In this document: piece after piece, positions 47,383-54,875 of the stretch
Position numbering within the stretch: the first letter of the stretch is position 1
Layout: the number at the start of each line of letters is the position of its first letter
Assembly: GCA_943908385.1 (NCBI GenBank)
Contig: CALTTF010000005.1
Span: forward strand, 1-55,017
Source: an uncultured Corynebacterium sp.
GTDB taxonomy: Bacteria; Actinomycetota; Actinomycetes; Mycobacteriales; Mycobacteriaceae
Direction: 5' to 3'
DNA length: 55,017 bases
Notes under the pieces: generated by a model
What the model saw: only the letters and a program-made list of their open reading frames with translations
What the model was told of the DNA's origin: nothing
Databases searched by the model: none
Position numbers and translations under genes: made by a program

Positions 47383-47406
47383 GTTCAGCCGGCCTGTGTC
47401 AGGTGC

Positions 47407-49275
47407 CTAGATCAAGCGAACTGCCATCGGCGCCATGCCGCTGCGGCGGACTGCGGTCTTCTGCACGTTCATTCCGGTCTGCGGGGCTTCCAGCATCATG
47501 CCGTCACCCAGGTAGATCGCGACGTGCTGGTTGCCGCCGTTGCCCCAGAAGAGAAGGTCGCCGCGCTCAGCTTCGTCGACCGGGATCTGGGTGCCGCGCT
47601 GGTACTGGTAGCCGGTGTAGTGCGGCAGCGAGATGCCGGCGCCGGAGTAGGCGTAGAGGACAAGACCCGAGCAGTCGAAGCCGGCCTGGCCGTTGTACCC
47701 CTGCCCATCGAGGCCCATAGTCGCGCCGTTCGCGTCGCCGCCGCCCCACACGTACGGGGTGCCGATCTGCGATTCAGCGCGCGCGATGACCGCCTCGATC
47801 TGCTGTTCGCGGTTGCCGTCGGATGCGGCCTCGCCGCCGCGCAGTTTCTCGGAGACCTGCTCCTCGTCGTCGACCTCCGGCAGGACACCGGCGACATTCG
47901 TGCCTTCCTGCTCGTCGGTTTCAGCGACCGACTCATTCGCGCTTTCGCTTGACGACGGCGCCGCGATTCCCTCCGAACCCGACTCCCCGTCAGAGTTCTC
48001 GGAGTTGTCCGCGTACGGATCTTCGAAGCTGGTGTGCTCCGCCTGGGACTCACCAACCGCCTTGGCAAATGCGTCGAGCGCCGACTGGACTGTGTCCGGG
48101 TTAGCGAAGTCCTCGAGCGACGGCGCCGCCGGTGCATCCGGTGCTGCGGACGACTCGGCTGCTTCAGCGGCTTCAGATTCAGTCTCTGCTTCCGTCGACG
48201 GTTCAGCCTCTGCGGGCGCAGTCTCCGATTCAGGCTCAGACTCGGTTTCGGTTTCGGCCTCAGCCTCGGCCTCGCCGCTGTCAGTTTCGACTTCAGTTTC
48301 GGTCTCCGCAGCCGGGGTGTCCTCGGTCGATGCCTCCGCTTCGGGGGACTCTGCTGCTGCGGACTCAGAGCTGGAATCAGCCTCGGATTCCATCTCAGAA
48401 CCAGCCTCGGGCGCAGTCTCCGGTGCGGCCGCCTCAGTCTCGGGTTCAGCCACCGGCTGTTCGCCCTCGGGCTGGCCGGCCTGATCGGCGGGCGCGGCAC
48501 CGTCTGCGCCGATGCCCATGGCGGCGGCAGCCTCAGGTCGCTGCTCGACAAGCTCGGCCTGGGCCTCCTCCAGCTCGGTGGAGGTGGCGTCGCGCTCGGC
48601 AAGGAAGGAATCCAGGGAGCTCAGCGACTCATCGAGGGTATTACGGGCGTTGGTCTCGGCGTCTTCGGCTTCGGCGGCACGCTCGTCGGCAAGCCTACTG
48701 GCTTGACGCAGGGTGGATTCATCGTTGGCTGCCTCGGTGCGGACGCGCTGCAGATCTTCGAGCGCGCGCTGCTTATCCTCGGACTCCTTGCGCAGGTAGG
48801 TCTGGCGGTCGAGGGAGTCCTTGCGCGCATCGGCGTCAGCATGAACGCGCGTACCGTTGGCACCGCTGGAGCGATACGAAGAACGGGAGATCTGGTCGAG
48901 CTCTTCCTGGGCGCGCTCGACATCGGCCTGGGAGTCGTCGAGGCGCTTGCGCGCTTCGGCGGCACCCTGGCGGGCCTGCTCCGCGTGGGACTGCGCGTCG
49001 TGGAGATCGACGAGAGCCTGGTTCACGGCTTCGCGGAGGTTGCCGATCTCCAGGTTGATGCGGTCGATGTCCGCCTCGTGGCGGGAGATCTCCGAGATGA
49101 TCGCCGTCAGGGGCGACTCCTGAGCGACGGCCTCAACATGGGTGGTCGCCATGGACAGGGTGGCCACGCAGGCAGCGGCCGGCACAAAGGTGCGGATGCT
49201 GAATTTACGGGACAGGCGGGGCCGCGCTACTGCGTTGTGTGCAGTGCCGCGCGCGGAACGGACGGTGAAATCCAC
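47407..49275 (-). CDS. RipA-like NlpC/P60 peptidoglycan endopeptidase with long acidic linker
   Basis: A 622-residue exported protein. The N-terminus has a signal peptide (KFSIRTFVPAAACVATLSMA, cleavage near VEAVAQE), followed by a coiled coil (residues about 50-240), a Glu/Ala/Ser/Thr-rich linker (about 265-395, repeated AEAETETESEPESE) and the C-terminal NlpC/P60 domain. Its Cys is in FDCSGLVLYAY and its His in NQHVAIYLGDG. The family cleaves peptide stems to separate daughter cells. The GTG is chosen because GAGG lies just upstream. The gene lies downstream of the Rv1476-like gene, as in mycobacteria. Confidence 0.9.
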   Translation of the reverse strand: MDFTVRSARGTAHNAVARPRLSRKFSIRTFVPAAACVATLSMATTHVEAVAQESPLTAIISEISRHEADIDRINLEIGNLREAVNQALVDLHDAQSHAEQARQGAAEARKRLDDSQADVERAQEELDQISRSSYRSSGANGTRVHADADARKDSLDRQTYLRKESEDKQRALEDLQRVRTEAANDESTLRQASRLADERAAEAEDAETNARNTLDESLSSLDSFLAERDATSTELEEAQAELVEQRPEAAAAMGIGADGAAPADQAGQPEGEQPVAEPETEAAAPETAPEAGSEMESEADSSSESAAAESPEAEASTEDTPAAETETEVETDSGEAEAEAETETESEPESETAPAEAEPSTEAETESEAAEAAESSAAPDAPAAPSLEDFANPDTVQSALDAFAKAVGESQAEHTSFEDPYADNSENSDGESGSEGIAAPSSSESANESVAETDEQEGTNVAGVLPEVDDEEQVSEKLRGGEAASDGNREQQIEAVIARAESQIGTPYVWGGGDANGATMGLDGQGYNGQAGFDCSGLVLYAYSGAGISLPHYTGYQYQRGTQIPVDEAERGDLLFWGNGGNQHVAIYLGDGMMLEAPQTGMNVQKTAVRRSGMAPMAVRLI

Positions 49276-49306
49276 GGAGGTTTTCCTCTCACCGCACACT
49301 TCATAA

Positions 49307-49349
49307 ACGGCTCGCGCCTGGGCATAGGAATGCCCGGGATACGAGCCGT
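49307..49349 (-). promoter_or_regulatory. Large leader hairpin before the RipA-like gene
   Basis: ACGGCTCG pairs with CGAGCCGT (8 bp) and an inner GGGCAT/ATGCCC arm (6 bp) closes a 4-base loop. There is no T-tract, so it looks like a structural RNA element or a stability hairpin rather than a terminator. Confidence 0.55.
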
Positions 49350-49488
49350 GAATGAGCCAGGTGTCAAGGCTGGCGTGCGGACGATTGAACGATCACGGAT
49401 GTGAACCCGCGGGCTGATGCGCAGCAGCGTCCGCGCGAACATAACGCTGCGATCCTTGGCGTGCTTCCCCACATGCCCGAACCGTGCG

Positions 49489-49516
49489 GTTGTTACGTCT
49501 GCGCTTCGTTGTTACG
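49489..49516 (-). repeat. Direct repeats CGTAACAAC, 19 bases apart
   Basis: Two exact 9-base copies at 49489-49497 and 49508-49516 in the RipA-like leader. Paired GTAAC-type words are typical of MtrA response-regulator sites in actinobacteria; spacing here (19 bases) differs from the tightest known spacing, so the regulator is a guess. Confidence 0.45.
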
Positions 49517-49661
49517 ACCATCAGCCCACGAGCTGACATGGAAACCATAGGCCACATAACAAGTCTGTTGCACACCCTTTACCAATTTTCACACGAGTCA
49601 AGTGAAATCACATGACTGTGAGATTTGCCCATGCTGGGCTTTTAGCGCCGCAGCAACTAGT

Positions 49662-49677
49662 TGTGACTTACGTCACA
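49662..49677. promoter_or_regulatory. CRP/GlxR-type site TGTGACTTACGTCACA
   Basis: Perfect match to TGTGA-N6-TCACA, the binding consensus of the cAMP-responsive regulator GlxR of corynebacteria. It lies about 390 bases upstream of the RipA-like start codon and 110 bases after the stop of the Rv1476-like gene. Confidence 0.7.
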
Positions 49678-49786
49678 GTGCGCGTGGATCTATCACATTT
49701 CGGCCACAAGGCACGTTCGACACGCCGAAATGCGCTTGACGACAGGGGTGGCACCCTGCCAAAGGTCAAACCCTAAGGCTTGACGA

Positions 49787-50296
49787 TTAGTTGTCGCGCT
49801 TGGCCACCAGAACAGACGCAGCCGCGGCAACCGCGACGAGCGCTATGAGGACCACAGAAGTGAGGCCCCACGGGACGGCGAACCCGTCGGCCTCAGCGGC
49901 GAAGGCGCGGATTCCTTCCGCATAGTCCGGTTCATTGATGAGCGCATACTGCCCCTTCTCCACCTGCGCACGGGAAAGGTTGTCGCTCACAGCCGCAGTG
50001 GATGCCGGGGTACGGACAAACACCGTGTCGAATGCGGCGTCCGTGTCCGTGGCGTTCTTCAGATCCTGGGCGAGATCTCGCAACTGCCCGGCGGGCTGGT
50101 CCGTCTGCTCGAGGACGACGATGCCGACATGTCCGGCGGGCCCGGTCGCGCCCGGCTCCCCCGCCTGGATGTCGGAAATCGCGCCGATAAGATCAGCCTG
50201 GAGCGCCTCGTTGACAGGATTGTCGGTACCGAAGGCGACGGCGTCGTCGATAAGCTGTGCTCTCAAGCTGTCGAAATTGGGCGCGCTGGGGTCCAT
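49787..50296 (-). CDS. Rv1476-like membrane-anchored protein
   Basis: A 169-residue protein conserved between acn and ripA in actinobacteria. The N-terminal part is alpha/beta, with GHVGIVVLEQTD and TVFVRTPASTAAVSDNLSRAQVEKGQYALI; a single C-terminal membrane helix ends AAAASVLVAKRDN. Function unknown; a link with cell-wall hydrolase activity is suggested by its place before ripA. TACGCT lies 8 bases before the ATG (MDPSAPNFDS). An 11-mer copy encodes Leu-Ile-Asp. Confidence 0.75.
   Translation of the reverse strand: MDPSAPNFDSLRAQLIDDAVAFGTDNPVNEALQADLIGAISDIQAGEPGATGPAGHVGIVVLEQTDQPAGQLRDLAQDLKNATDTDAAFDTVFVRTPASTAAVSDNLSRAQVEKGQYALINEPDYAEGIRAFAAEADGFAVPWGLTSVVLIALVAVAAAASVLVAKRDN
50245..50255 (-). 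repeat. Dispersed 11-mer (copy 22)
   Basis: Near the 5' end of the Rv1476-like gene, Leu-Ile-Asp. Confidence 0.9.
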
Positions 50297-50384
50297 ACTG
50301 CTTGAGCGTATCGGGCCGCCCTTGACGCGACGGGTGGGCGCGCCGAGGGTAACCGGGGTAGCTGAAAGTCTTAGATAATTGACT

Positions 50385-50459
50385 GTGTGTGACCAAATAC
50401 CACCCAGCCAACGTGTGTGGCCTAACATTGACCTGTAGGGACCCTTATGGGTCACACAC
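50385..50459. promoter_or_regulatory. Inverted repeats upstream of acn
   Basis: GTGTGTGACC (50385-50394) and its reverse complement GGTCACACAC (50450-50459) are 55 bases apart. Inside them, TGACC...GGTCA (50429-50454) makes a second, imperfect 26-bp dyad. Together they suggest binding or looping by a dimeric regulator between the acn and Rv1476-like genes. Confidence 0.5.
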
Positions 50460-50460
50460 C

Positions 50461-50466
50461 TAGATT
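50461..50466 (+). promoter_or_regulatory. Possible -10 of acn (TAGATT)
   Basis: TAGATT lies 32 bases before the acn GTG, leaving a 25-base leader with GGAG as ribosome-binding site. No good -35 is present at 17 bases, so activation is expected. Confidence 0.4.
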
Positions 50467-50498
50467 TTCAGTTTTTGACAACGAGAAACGGAGCTCAC

Positions 50499-53279
50499 GT
50501 GTCTGAAAGCAAGAACTCCTTCAACGCGAAGAAGACGCTCGAGGTCGGCGGAAAGTCCTACGACTACTACGCACTCGACGCCGTCGAAGGCATGGAGAAA
50601 CTGCCCTACTCCCTGAAGGTCCTCGGCGAGAACCTTCTGCGCACCGAGGACGGAAAGAACGTCACCGAGGAGCACATTAAGGCCATCGCCAACTGGGATC
50701 CGGCCGCTGAGCCGTCCGTGGAAATCCAGTTCACCCCGGCACGCGTCCTCATGCAGGACTTCACCGGCGTTCCCTGTGTGGTCGACCTTGCCACCATGCG
50801 CGAGGCAGTCTCCTCCCTGGGCGGCAACCCGGACCAGGTCAACCCGCTGAACCCGGCCGAGATGGTCATCGACCACTCCGTCATTATTGAGGCGTTCGGC
50901 TCCGAGAGCGCTCTGGACAAGAACGTCGAGATTGAGTACGAGCGCAACGAGGAGCGCTACCAGTTCCTGCGCTGGGGTGCGGAGAACTTCTCCAACTTCC
51001 GCGTTGTCCCGCCGGGAACCGGCATCGTCCACCAGGTCAACATCGAGTACCTGTCCCGCGTCGTCTTCGACAACGAGGGCGTCGCTTACCCGGACACCTG
51101 TATCGGTACTGACTCCCACACCACCATGGAGAACGGCCTGGGCATCCTGGGCTGGGGCGTCGGCGGCATCGAGGCTGAGGCAGCAATGCTCGGCCAGCCG
51201 GTGTCCATGCTTATCCCGCGCGTCGTCGGCTTCAAGCTGACCGGCGAGATCCCGGTCGGCGTCACCGCTACCGACGTCGTCCTGACCGTCACCGAGATGC
51301 TCCGCGAGCACGGCGTGGTCCAGAAGTTCGTCGAGTTCTACGGCGACGGCGTCAAGGAGATCCCGCTGGCCAACCGCGCGACCATCGGCAACATGTCGCC
51401 GGAGTTCGGCTCCACCTGCGCGATCTTCCCGATCGACGAGGAGACCATCAACTACCTGCACCTCACCGGCCGCGACCAGGAGACCATCGACCGCGTCGAG
51501 GCTTACGCCAAGGCTCAGGGCATGTGGCTCGAGCAGGGTGCGGAGGAAGCTCAGTACTCCGAGTACCTCGAGCTCGACCTGTCCACCGTCAAGCCGTCCA
51601 TCGCTGGTCCGAAGCGTCCGCAGGACCGCATCTTGCTGGAGGAGTCCAAGGAGACCTTCCGCAAGCAGCTGCCGGACTACAACACCGCTGGCGAAGGAGC
51701 CGCAGAGCCGGTCCGCGCCGAGAAGGTCGACGCTGTCGACTACAACGTTTCCTGGCCGGCGAACGGCGAGTCCGCTGCCGAGGGCGCAGAGGGCCGCGCT
51801 TCCAAGCCGGTCATCGTCGAGTCCCCGCAGGGCGGCGAGTACACCCTCGACCACGGCATGGTCGCCATCGCGGCAATCACGTCCTGTACCAACACCTCCA
51901 ACCCGTCCGTCATGGTCGGCGCTGCCCTGCTGGCACGCAAGGCCGCTGAGAAGGGCCTGAAGGCGAAGCCGTGGGTCAAGACGATCATGGCTCCGGGTTC
52001 CCAGGTCGTCGACGGCTACTACAACCGCGCTGACCTGTGGAAGGACCTCGAGGCTGTCGGCTTCTACCTCTCCGGCTTCGGCTGCGCGTCCTGCATCGGT
52101 AACTCCGGCCCGCTGCCGAACGAGATTTCCGACGCGATCAACGAGTACGACCTGACCGCCACCGCTGTGCTGTCCGGTAACCGTAACTTCGAGGGCCGCA
52201 TCTCCCCGGACGTGAAGATGAACTACCTCGCGTCCCCGCTGCTCGTCATCGCGTACGCGATCGCCGGCACCATGGACTTCGACTTCGAGTCCCAGCCGCT
52301 CGGCCAGGACGCCGACGGCAACGACGTCTTCCTGAAGGACGTCTGGCCGTCCGCCGACGAGATCGAGGGCGTCATCGCCGACACGATCTCCCGCGAGATG
52401 TACGAGAAGGACTACGCGGACGTCTTCAAGGGCGACCAGCAGTGGCAGGCACTCGACGTTCCGGAGGGCAAGACCTTCTCCTGGAACGAGGACTCCACCT
52501 ACATCCGCAAGGCTCCGTACTTCGACGGCATGCCGGACGAGCCGGAGGCAGTCACCGACATCTCCGGTGCACGCGTCCTGGCGAAGCTGGGCGACTCGGT
52601 CACCACCGACCACATCTCCCCCGCTTCCTCCATCAAGCCGGGCACCCCGGCGGCGAACTACCTCGACGACAACGGTGTCGCACGCCACGACTACAACTCG
52701 TTCGGTTCCCGTCGCGGTAACCACGAGGTCATGGTCCGCGGTACCTTCGCGAACATCCGCCTCCGCAACCAGCTCGTCACCGACGCGGGCGGCTACACCC
52801 TGGACTTCACCCAGGAAGGCAACCCGCAGGCGTTCATCTACGACGCCGCTCAGAACTACGCCGAGAAGAACATCCCGCTGGTCGTCCTGGCCGGTAAGGA
52901 GTACGGCACCGGTTCTTCCCGCGACTGGGCTGCGAAGGGCACCAACCTGCTCGGCGTCCGCGCTGTCATCACCGAGTCCTTCGAGCGCATCCACCGCTCG
53001 AACCTGATCGGCATGGGCGTGCTGCCGCTGCAGTTCCCTGAAGGGCAGTCCCACGAGTCCCTGGGCCTGGACGGCACCGAGACCTTCGACATCTCCGGCA
53101 TCACCGCCTTCAACGACGGCGACACCATCCCGGAGACCGTCCACGTCACCGCCACGAAGGACGGCGGCGAGACCATCGAGTTCGACGCCAAGGTCCGCGT
53201 CGACACACCTGGTGAGGCTGAGTACTACCGCCACGGCGGCATTCTGCAGTACGTGCTGCGCCAGATGGTCAAGAGCTAA
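50499..53279 (+). CDS. acn: Aconitate hydratase
   Basis: A 926-residue monomeric IRP/AcnA-type aconitase of the TCA cycle, citrate to isocitrate. [4Fe-4S] ligands are visible in TSCTNTSNPS and GFGCASCIGNSGPLPNE; the substrate-binding GTGSSRDWAAKG is intact. Length and sequence follow the corynebacterial enzyme, which starts SESKNSFNAKKTLEVG. The start GTG has GGAG five bases upstream. The TetR repressor gene acnR that usually follows acn in corynebacteria is absent; a terminator comes right after the stop. Confidence 0.97.
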   Translation: MSESKNSFNAKKTLEVGGKSYDYYALDAVEGMEKLPYSLKVLGENLLRTEDGKNVTEEHIKAIANWDPAAEPSVEIQFTPARVLMQDFTGVPCVVDLATMREAVSSLGGNPDQVNPLNPAEMVIDHSVIIEAFGSESALDKNVEIEYERNEERYQFLRWGAENFSNFRVVPPGTGIVHQVNIEYLSRVVFDNEGVAYPDTCIGTDSHTTMENGLGILGWGVGGIEAEAAMLGQPVSMLIPRVVGFKLTGEIPVGVTATDVVLTVTEMLREHGVVQKFVEFYGDGVKEIPLANRATIGNMSPEFGSTCAIFPIDEETINYLHLTGRDQETIDRVEAYAKAQGMWLEQGAEEAQYSEYLELDLSTVKPSIAGPKRPQDRILLEESKETFRKQLPDYNTAGEGAAEPVRAEKVDAVDYNVSWPANGESAAEGAEGRASKPVIVESPQGGEYTLDHGMVAIAAITSCTNTSNPSVMVGAALLARKAAEKGLKAKPWVKTIMAPGSQVVDGYYNRADLWKDLEAVGFYLSGFGCASCIGNSGPLPNEISDAINEYDLTATAVLSGNRNFEGRISPDVKMNYLASPLLVIAYAIAGTMDFDFESQPLGQDADGNDVFLKDVWPSADEIEGVIADTISREMYEKDYADVFKGDQQWQALDVPEGKTFSWNEDSTYIRKAPYFDGMPDEPEAVTDISGARVLAKLGDSVTTDHISPASSIKPGTPAANYLDDNGVARHDYNSFGSRRGNHEVMVRGTFANIRLRNQLVTDAGGYTLDFTQEGNPQAFIYDAAQNYAEKNIPLVVLAGKEYGTGSSRDWAAKGTNLLGVRAVITESFERIHRSNLIGMGVLPLQFPEGQSHESLGLDGTETFDISGITAFNDGDTIPETVHVTATKDGGETIEFDAKVRVDTPGEAEYYRHGGILQYVLRQMVKS

Positions 53280-53293
53280 GCTCTAGCCGCTTC

Positions 53294-53330
53294 AAGGCCG
53301 GATCCCCCAGCTTCGGGGATCCGGCCTTTT
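53294..53330 (+). terminator. Intrinsic terminator after acn
   Basis: AAGGCCGGATCCCC and GGGGATCCGGCCTT form a perfect 14-bp stem with a 7-base loop and TTTT. Confidence 0.93.
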
Positions 53331-53339
53331 GCGCATTTT

Positions 53340-53350
53340 GCTTATCGACG
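53340..53350 (+). repeat. Dispersed 11-mer (copy 23)
   Basis: Intergenic, 10 bases after the acn terminator. Confidence 0.9.
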
Positions 53351-53397
53351 CCACCGTGGACCGGCCCCCGAATTCACACCGACTAGACCAAGCGGTA

Positions 53398-53403
53398 TAG
53401 AAT
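53398..53403 (+). promoter_or_regulatory. Leaderless -10 (TAGAAT) of the amidotransferase gene
   Basis: TAGAAT then 7 bases then ATG. Confidence 0.6.
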
Positions 53404-53410
53404 TGCCGTC

Positions 53411-54136
53411 ATGTCTCGTCTGCTCTTTCTGTCCCTGCGCGACGGCGCGATCGGCCCCGAGGTCTCGAAGGCCGAATACAACGACGTCCTCAACGCGACA
53501 GGACTCATGCCGGAGCAGCTCGAGCGCCGCATGATCCCCGACGAGCACACTCCCCTAGGCAGCCTTGAGGGTTTCGACGGCATCATCGTCGGCGGCAGTT
53601 CCCTGAACATCACCAATGACGATTGGTCCCCGTGGCAGCGCCACATCGGCGAGGTCCTCGGCGAGGTCGTCGCCGGTCCGCTCCCAGTCTTTTTCGTCTG
53701 CTTCGGTCTGAGCTGGCTCACCCACCACCTGGGCGGCTTGGTGGCGCACACGCATCCGGAGGCGGCGGGGCCGACCGTCGTCAAGCTTCTGCCCGCTGCC
53801 GCGCAAGATCCACTGACTGCCGGGCTGCCCGCGGAATTCACGGCGCTGACCGGGCACACGGAAAACGCCGAGCCTCACCCGGCTGAGCTTGAGCTGCTAG
53901 CCAGCGGCCCGACGTGCCCCGTGCAGATTGTCCGCTACGGCGACCACGTGTGGGCCAGCCAATTCCACGCGGAGATGGACCACGCCGCCATGAAGGCGCG
54001 CATGGATTTCTTCTACGATTACGGCTATTTCCCCGCCGAGGAATACGACACCATCGTCGCCTCGCTCCCCGGCGTGGACACCACCTACTCCAACGAGCTG
54101 CTGCGGCGGTTCACCGCGTACTGCGGTGTGAACTAA
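53411..54136 (+). CDS. Class I glutamine amidotransferase-like protein
   Basis: A 241-residue single-domain protein with the GATase-1 fold: the nucleophile Cys is in VFFVCFGLSWLTHHLGG (GMP-synthetase-type elbow), and His-Glu follow at ASQFHAEMD. Such stand-alone domains are annotated as GMP synthase-like; the real substrate is unknown. In related corynebacteria it follows acnR after acn. The ATG is fixed by TAGAAT seven bases upstream. Confidence 0.85.
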   Translation: MSRLLFLSLRDGAIGPEVSKAEYNDVLNATGLMPEQLERRMIPDEHTPLGSLEGFDGIIVGGSSLNITNDDWSPWQRHIGEVLGEVVAGPLPVFFVCFGLSWLTHHLGGLVAHTHPEAAGPTVVKLLPAAAQDPLTAGLPAEFTALTGHTENAEPHPAELELLASGPTCPVQIVRYGDHVWASQFHAEMDHAAMKARMDFFYDYGYFPAEEYDTIVASLPGVDTTYSNELLRRFTAYCGVN

Positions 54137-54810
54137 GCCTCGGCCACGGGTGATTGGCCGTCCTCGAAATCGAACGGGTTCGGCTCGAGTCCGCCGCGGT
54201 CGACAGCCTCCACGATGACCTGCGCGACAAGCTCGCGCGAGGTCGTCGACTCAGCGTTGCGCACTTCGGTGAGGACGTTGAGGCCCTTCGCCGGGTCGTC
54301 CGTCAGGCGCGTCGGGCCCAGGATCGTGTACGGAAGATCAGATGCGAGCAGACGCTTATCGACGGCCTTCTTCGACTCCACATACGCATACCACGAGCCA
54401 CCGTCGTCCTCCGTGGACGCCTCGGAGGCACCCGCGTAGGAGACCATGATGAAGTGCGGGGCGAATTCGCCGAGCTCCTCAAGCGCGTCCACGGCCTTGA
54501 GAGCCGCGTCGCGGTCGACGGCGTAGGTGCGCTCAGCGCTACCGCCACCGGCACCGGCGGACCACACGACGGTGTCGAACGGAGTGATCAGGCGTGCCCA
54601 GCCTTCCTCGTCGAGGGAGGTGAGATCCTGGACGATCACGGCGGCTCCGGCGTCGATAAGCGCCTGCGCGTGGTCCGGATTGCGTACGAGCGCGGCGACC
54701 TTGTGCCCCGATTCGACGAGCAGCGGAACCGTGTGCTTGGACACGTTGCCGCCCGCGCCGAGAACGAGGACGAACTTGCTTGCTTCTTGCGTGTTTTCTT
54801 CAGTGCTCAT
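54133..54810 (-). CDS. NAD(P)-binding (atypical SDR/NmrA-like) protein
   Basis: A 225-residue Rossmann protein starting FVLVLGAGGNVSKHTVP, with ALVRNPDHAQAL and VSYAGASEAS. It lacks a clear YxxxK dyad; residues SWYAYVESKKAVDK hold Tyr and Lys of the atypical SDR type. It could be an oxidoreductase or an NADPH sensor. The stop overlaps the convergent amidotransferase stop (CTAA). Two 11-mer copies lie in this gene, in opposite orientation, both in frame (Val-Asp-Lys, Leu-Ile-Asp). Confidence 0.8.
   Translation of the reverse strand: MSTEENTQEASKFVLVLGAGGNVSKHTVPLLVESGHKVAALVRNPDHAQALIDAGAAVIVQDLTSLDEEGWARLITPFDTVVWSAGAGGGSAERTYAVDRDAALKAVDALEELGEFAPHFIMVSYAGASEASTEDDGGSWYAYVESKKAVDKRLLASDLPYTILGPTRLTDDPAKGLNVLTEVRNAESTTSRELVAQVIVEAVDRGGLEPNPFDFEDGQSPVAEA
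54354..54364 (+). repeat. Dispersed 11-mer (copy 24)
   Basis: In the NAD(P)-binding gene, Val-Asp-Lys. Confidence 0.9.
54651..54661 (-). repeat. Dispersed 11-mer (copy 25)
   Basis: In the NAD(P)-binding gene, Leu-Ile-Asp. Confidence 0.9.
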
Positions 54811-54817
54811 GCGCCCC

Positions 54818-54823
54818 ACCGTA
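54818..54823 (-). promoter_or_regulatory. Leaderless -10 (TACGGT) of the NAD(P)-binding gene
   Basis: TACGGT then 7 bases then ATG; divergent from the ACT-domain gene. Confidence 0.55.
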
Positions 54824-54862
54824 GTTCTGAATCCCGAACGCTGCCGTCGCCCCAGCGCGCCG

Positions 54863-54868
54863 TAGGAT
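54863..54868 (+). promoter_or_regulatory. Leaderless -10 (TAGGAT) of the ACT-domain gene
   Basis: TAGGAT then 7 bases then ATG. Confidence 0.6.
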
Positions 54869-54875
54869 AGGGCCC

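Larger units (their letters stand above)
49276..49786 (-). other. 511-base region upstream of the RipA-like gene: leader, operator-like sites and hairpin
   Basis: No coding sequence is convincing here. Reading towards the RipA-like gene, the region holds a perfect GlxR-type site (49662-49677), two direct repeats CGTAACAAC, a C-rich stretch with GGGGAA and GCAGCG...CGCTGC pairing (49400-49480), and a strong hairpin (49307-49349). This looks like a long 5' leader. A c-di-AMP (ydaO-type) riboswitch is known before such genes in actinobacteria, but I cannot confirm it here. Confidence 0.5.

Noticed and set aside
49400..49520. A firm ydaO/c-di-AMP riboswitch call
   Set aside because: The context fits but the consensus blocks could not be matched by eye.
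50460..53234. A 924-codon open frame antisense to acn
   Set aside because: It mirrors acn codon by codon. High GC at third positions makes long antisense frames; its translation lacks any recognisable domain and acn is certain.
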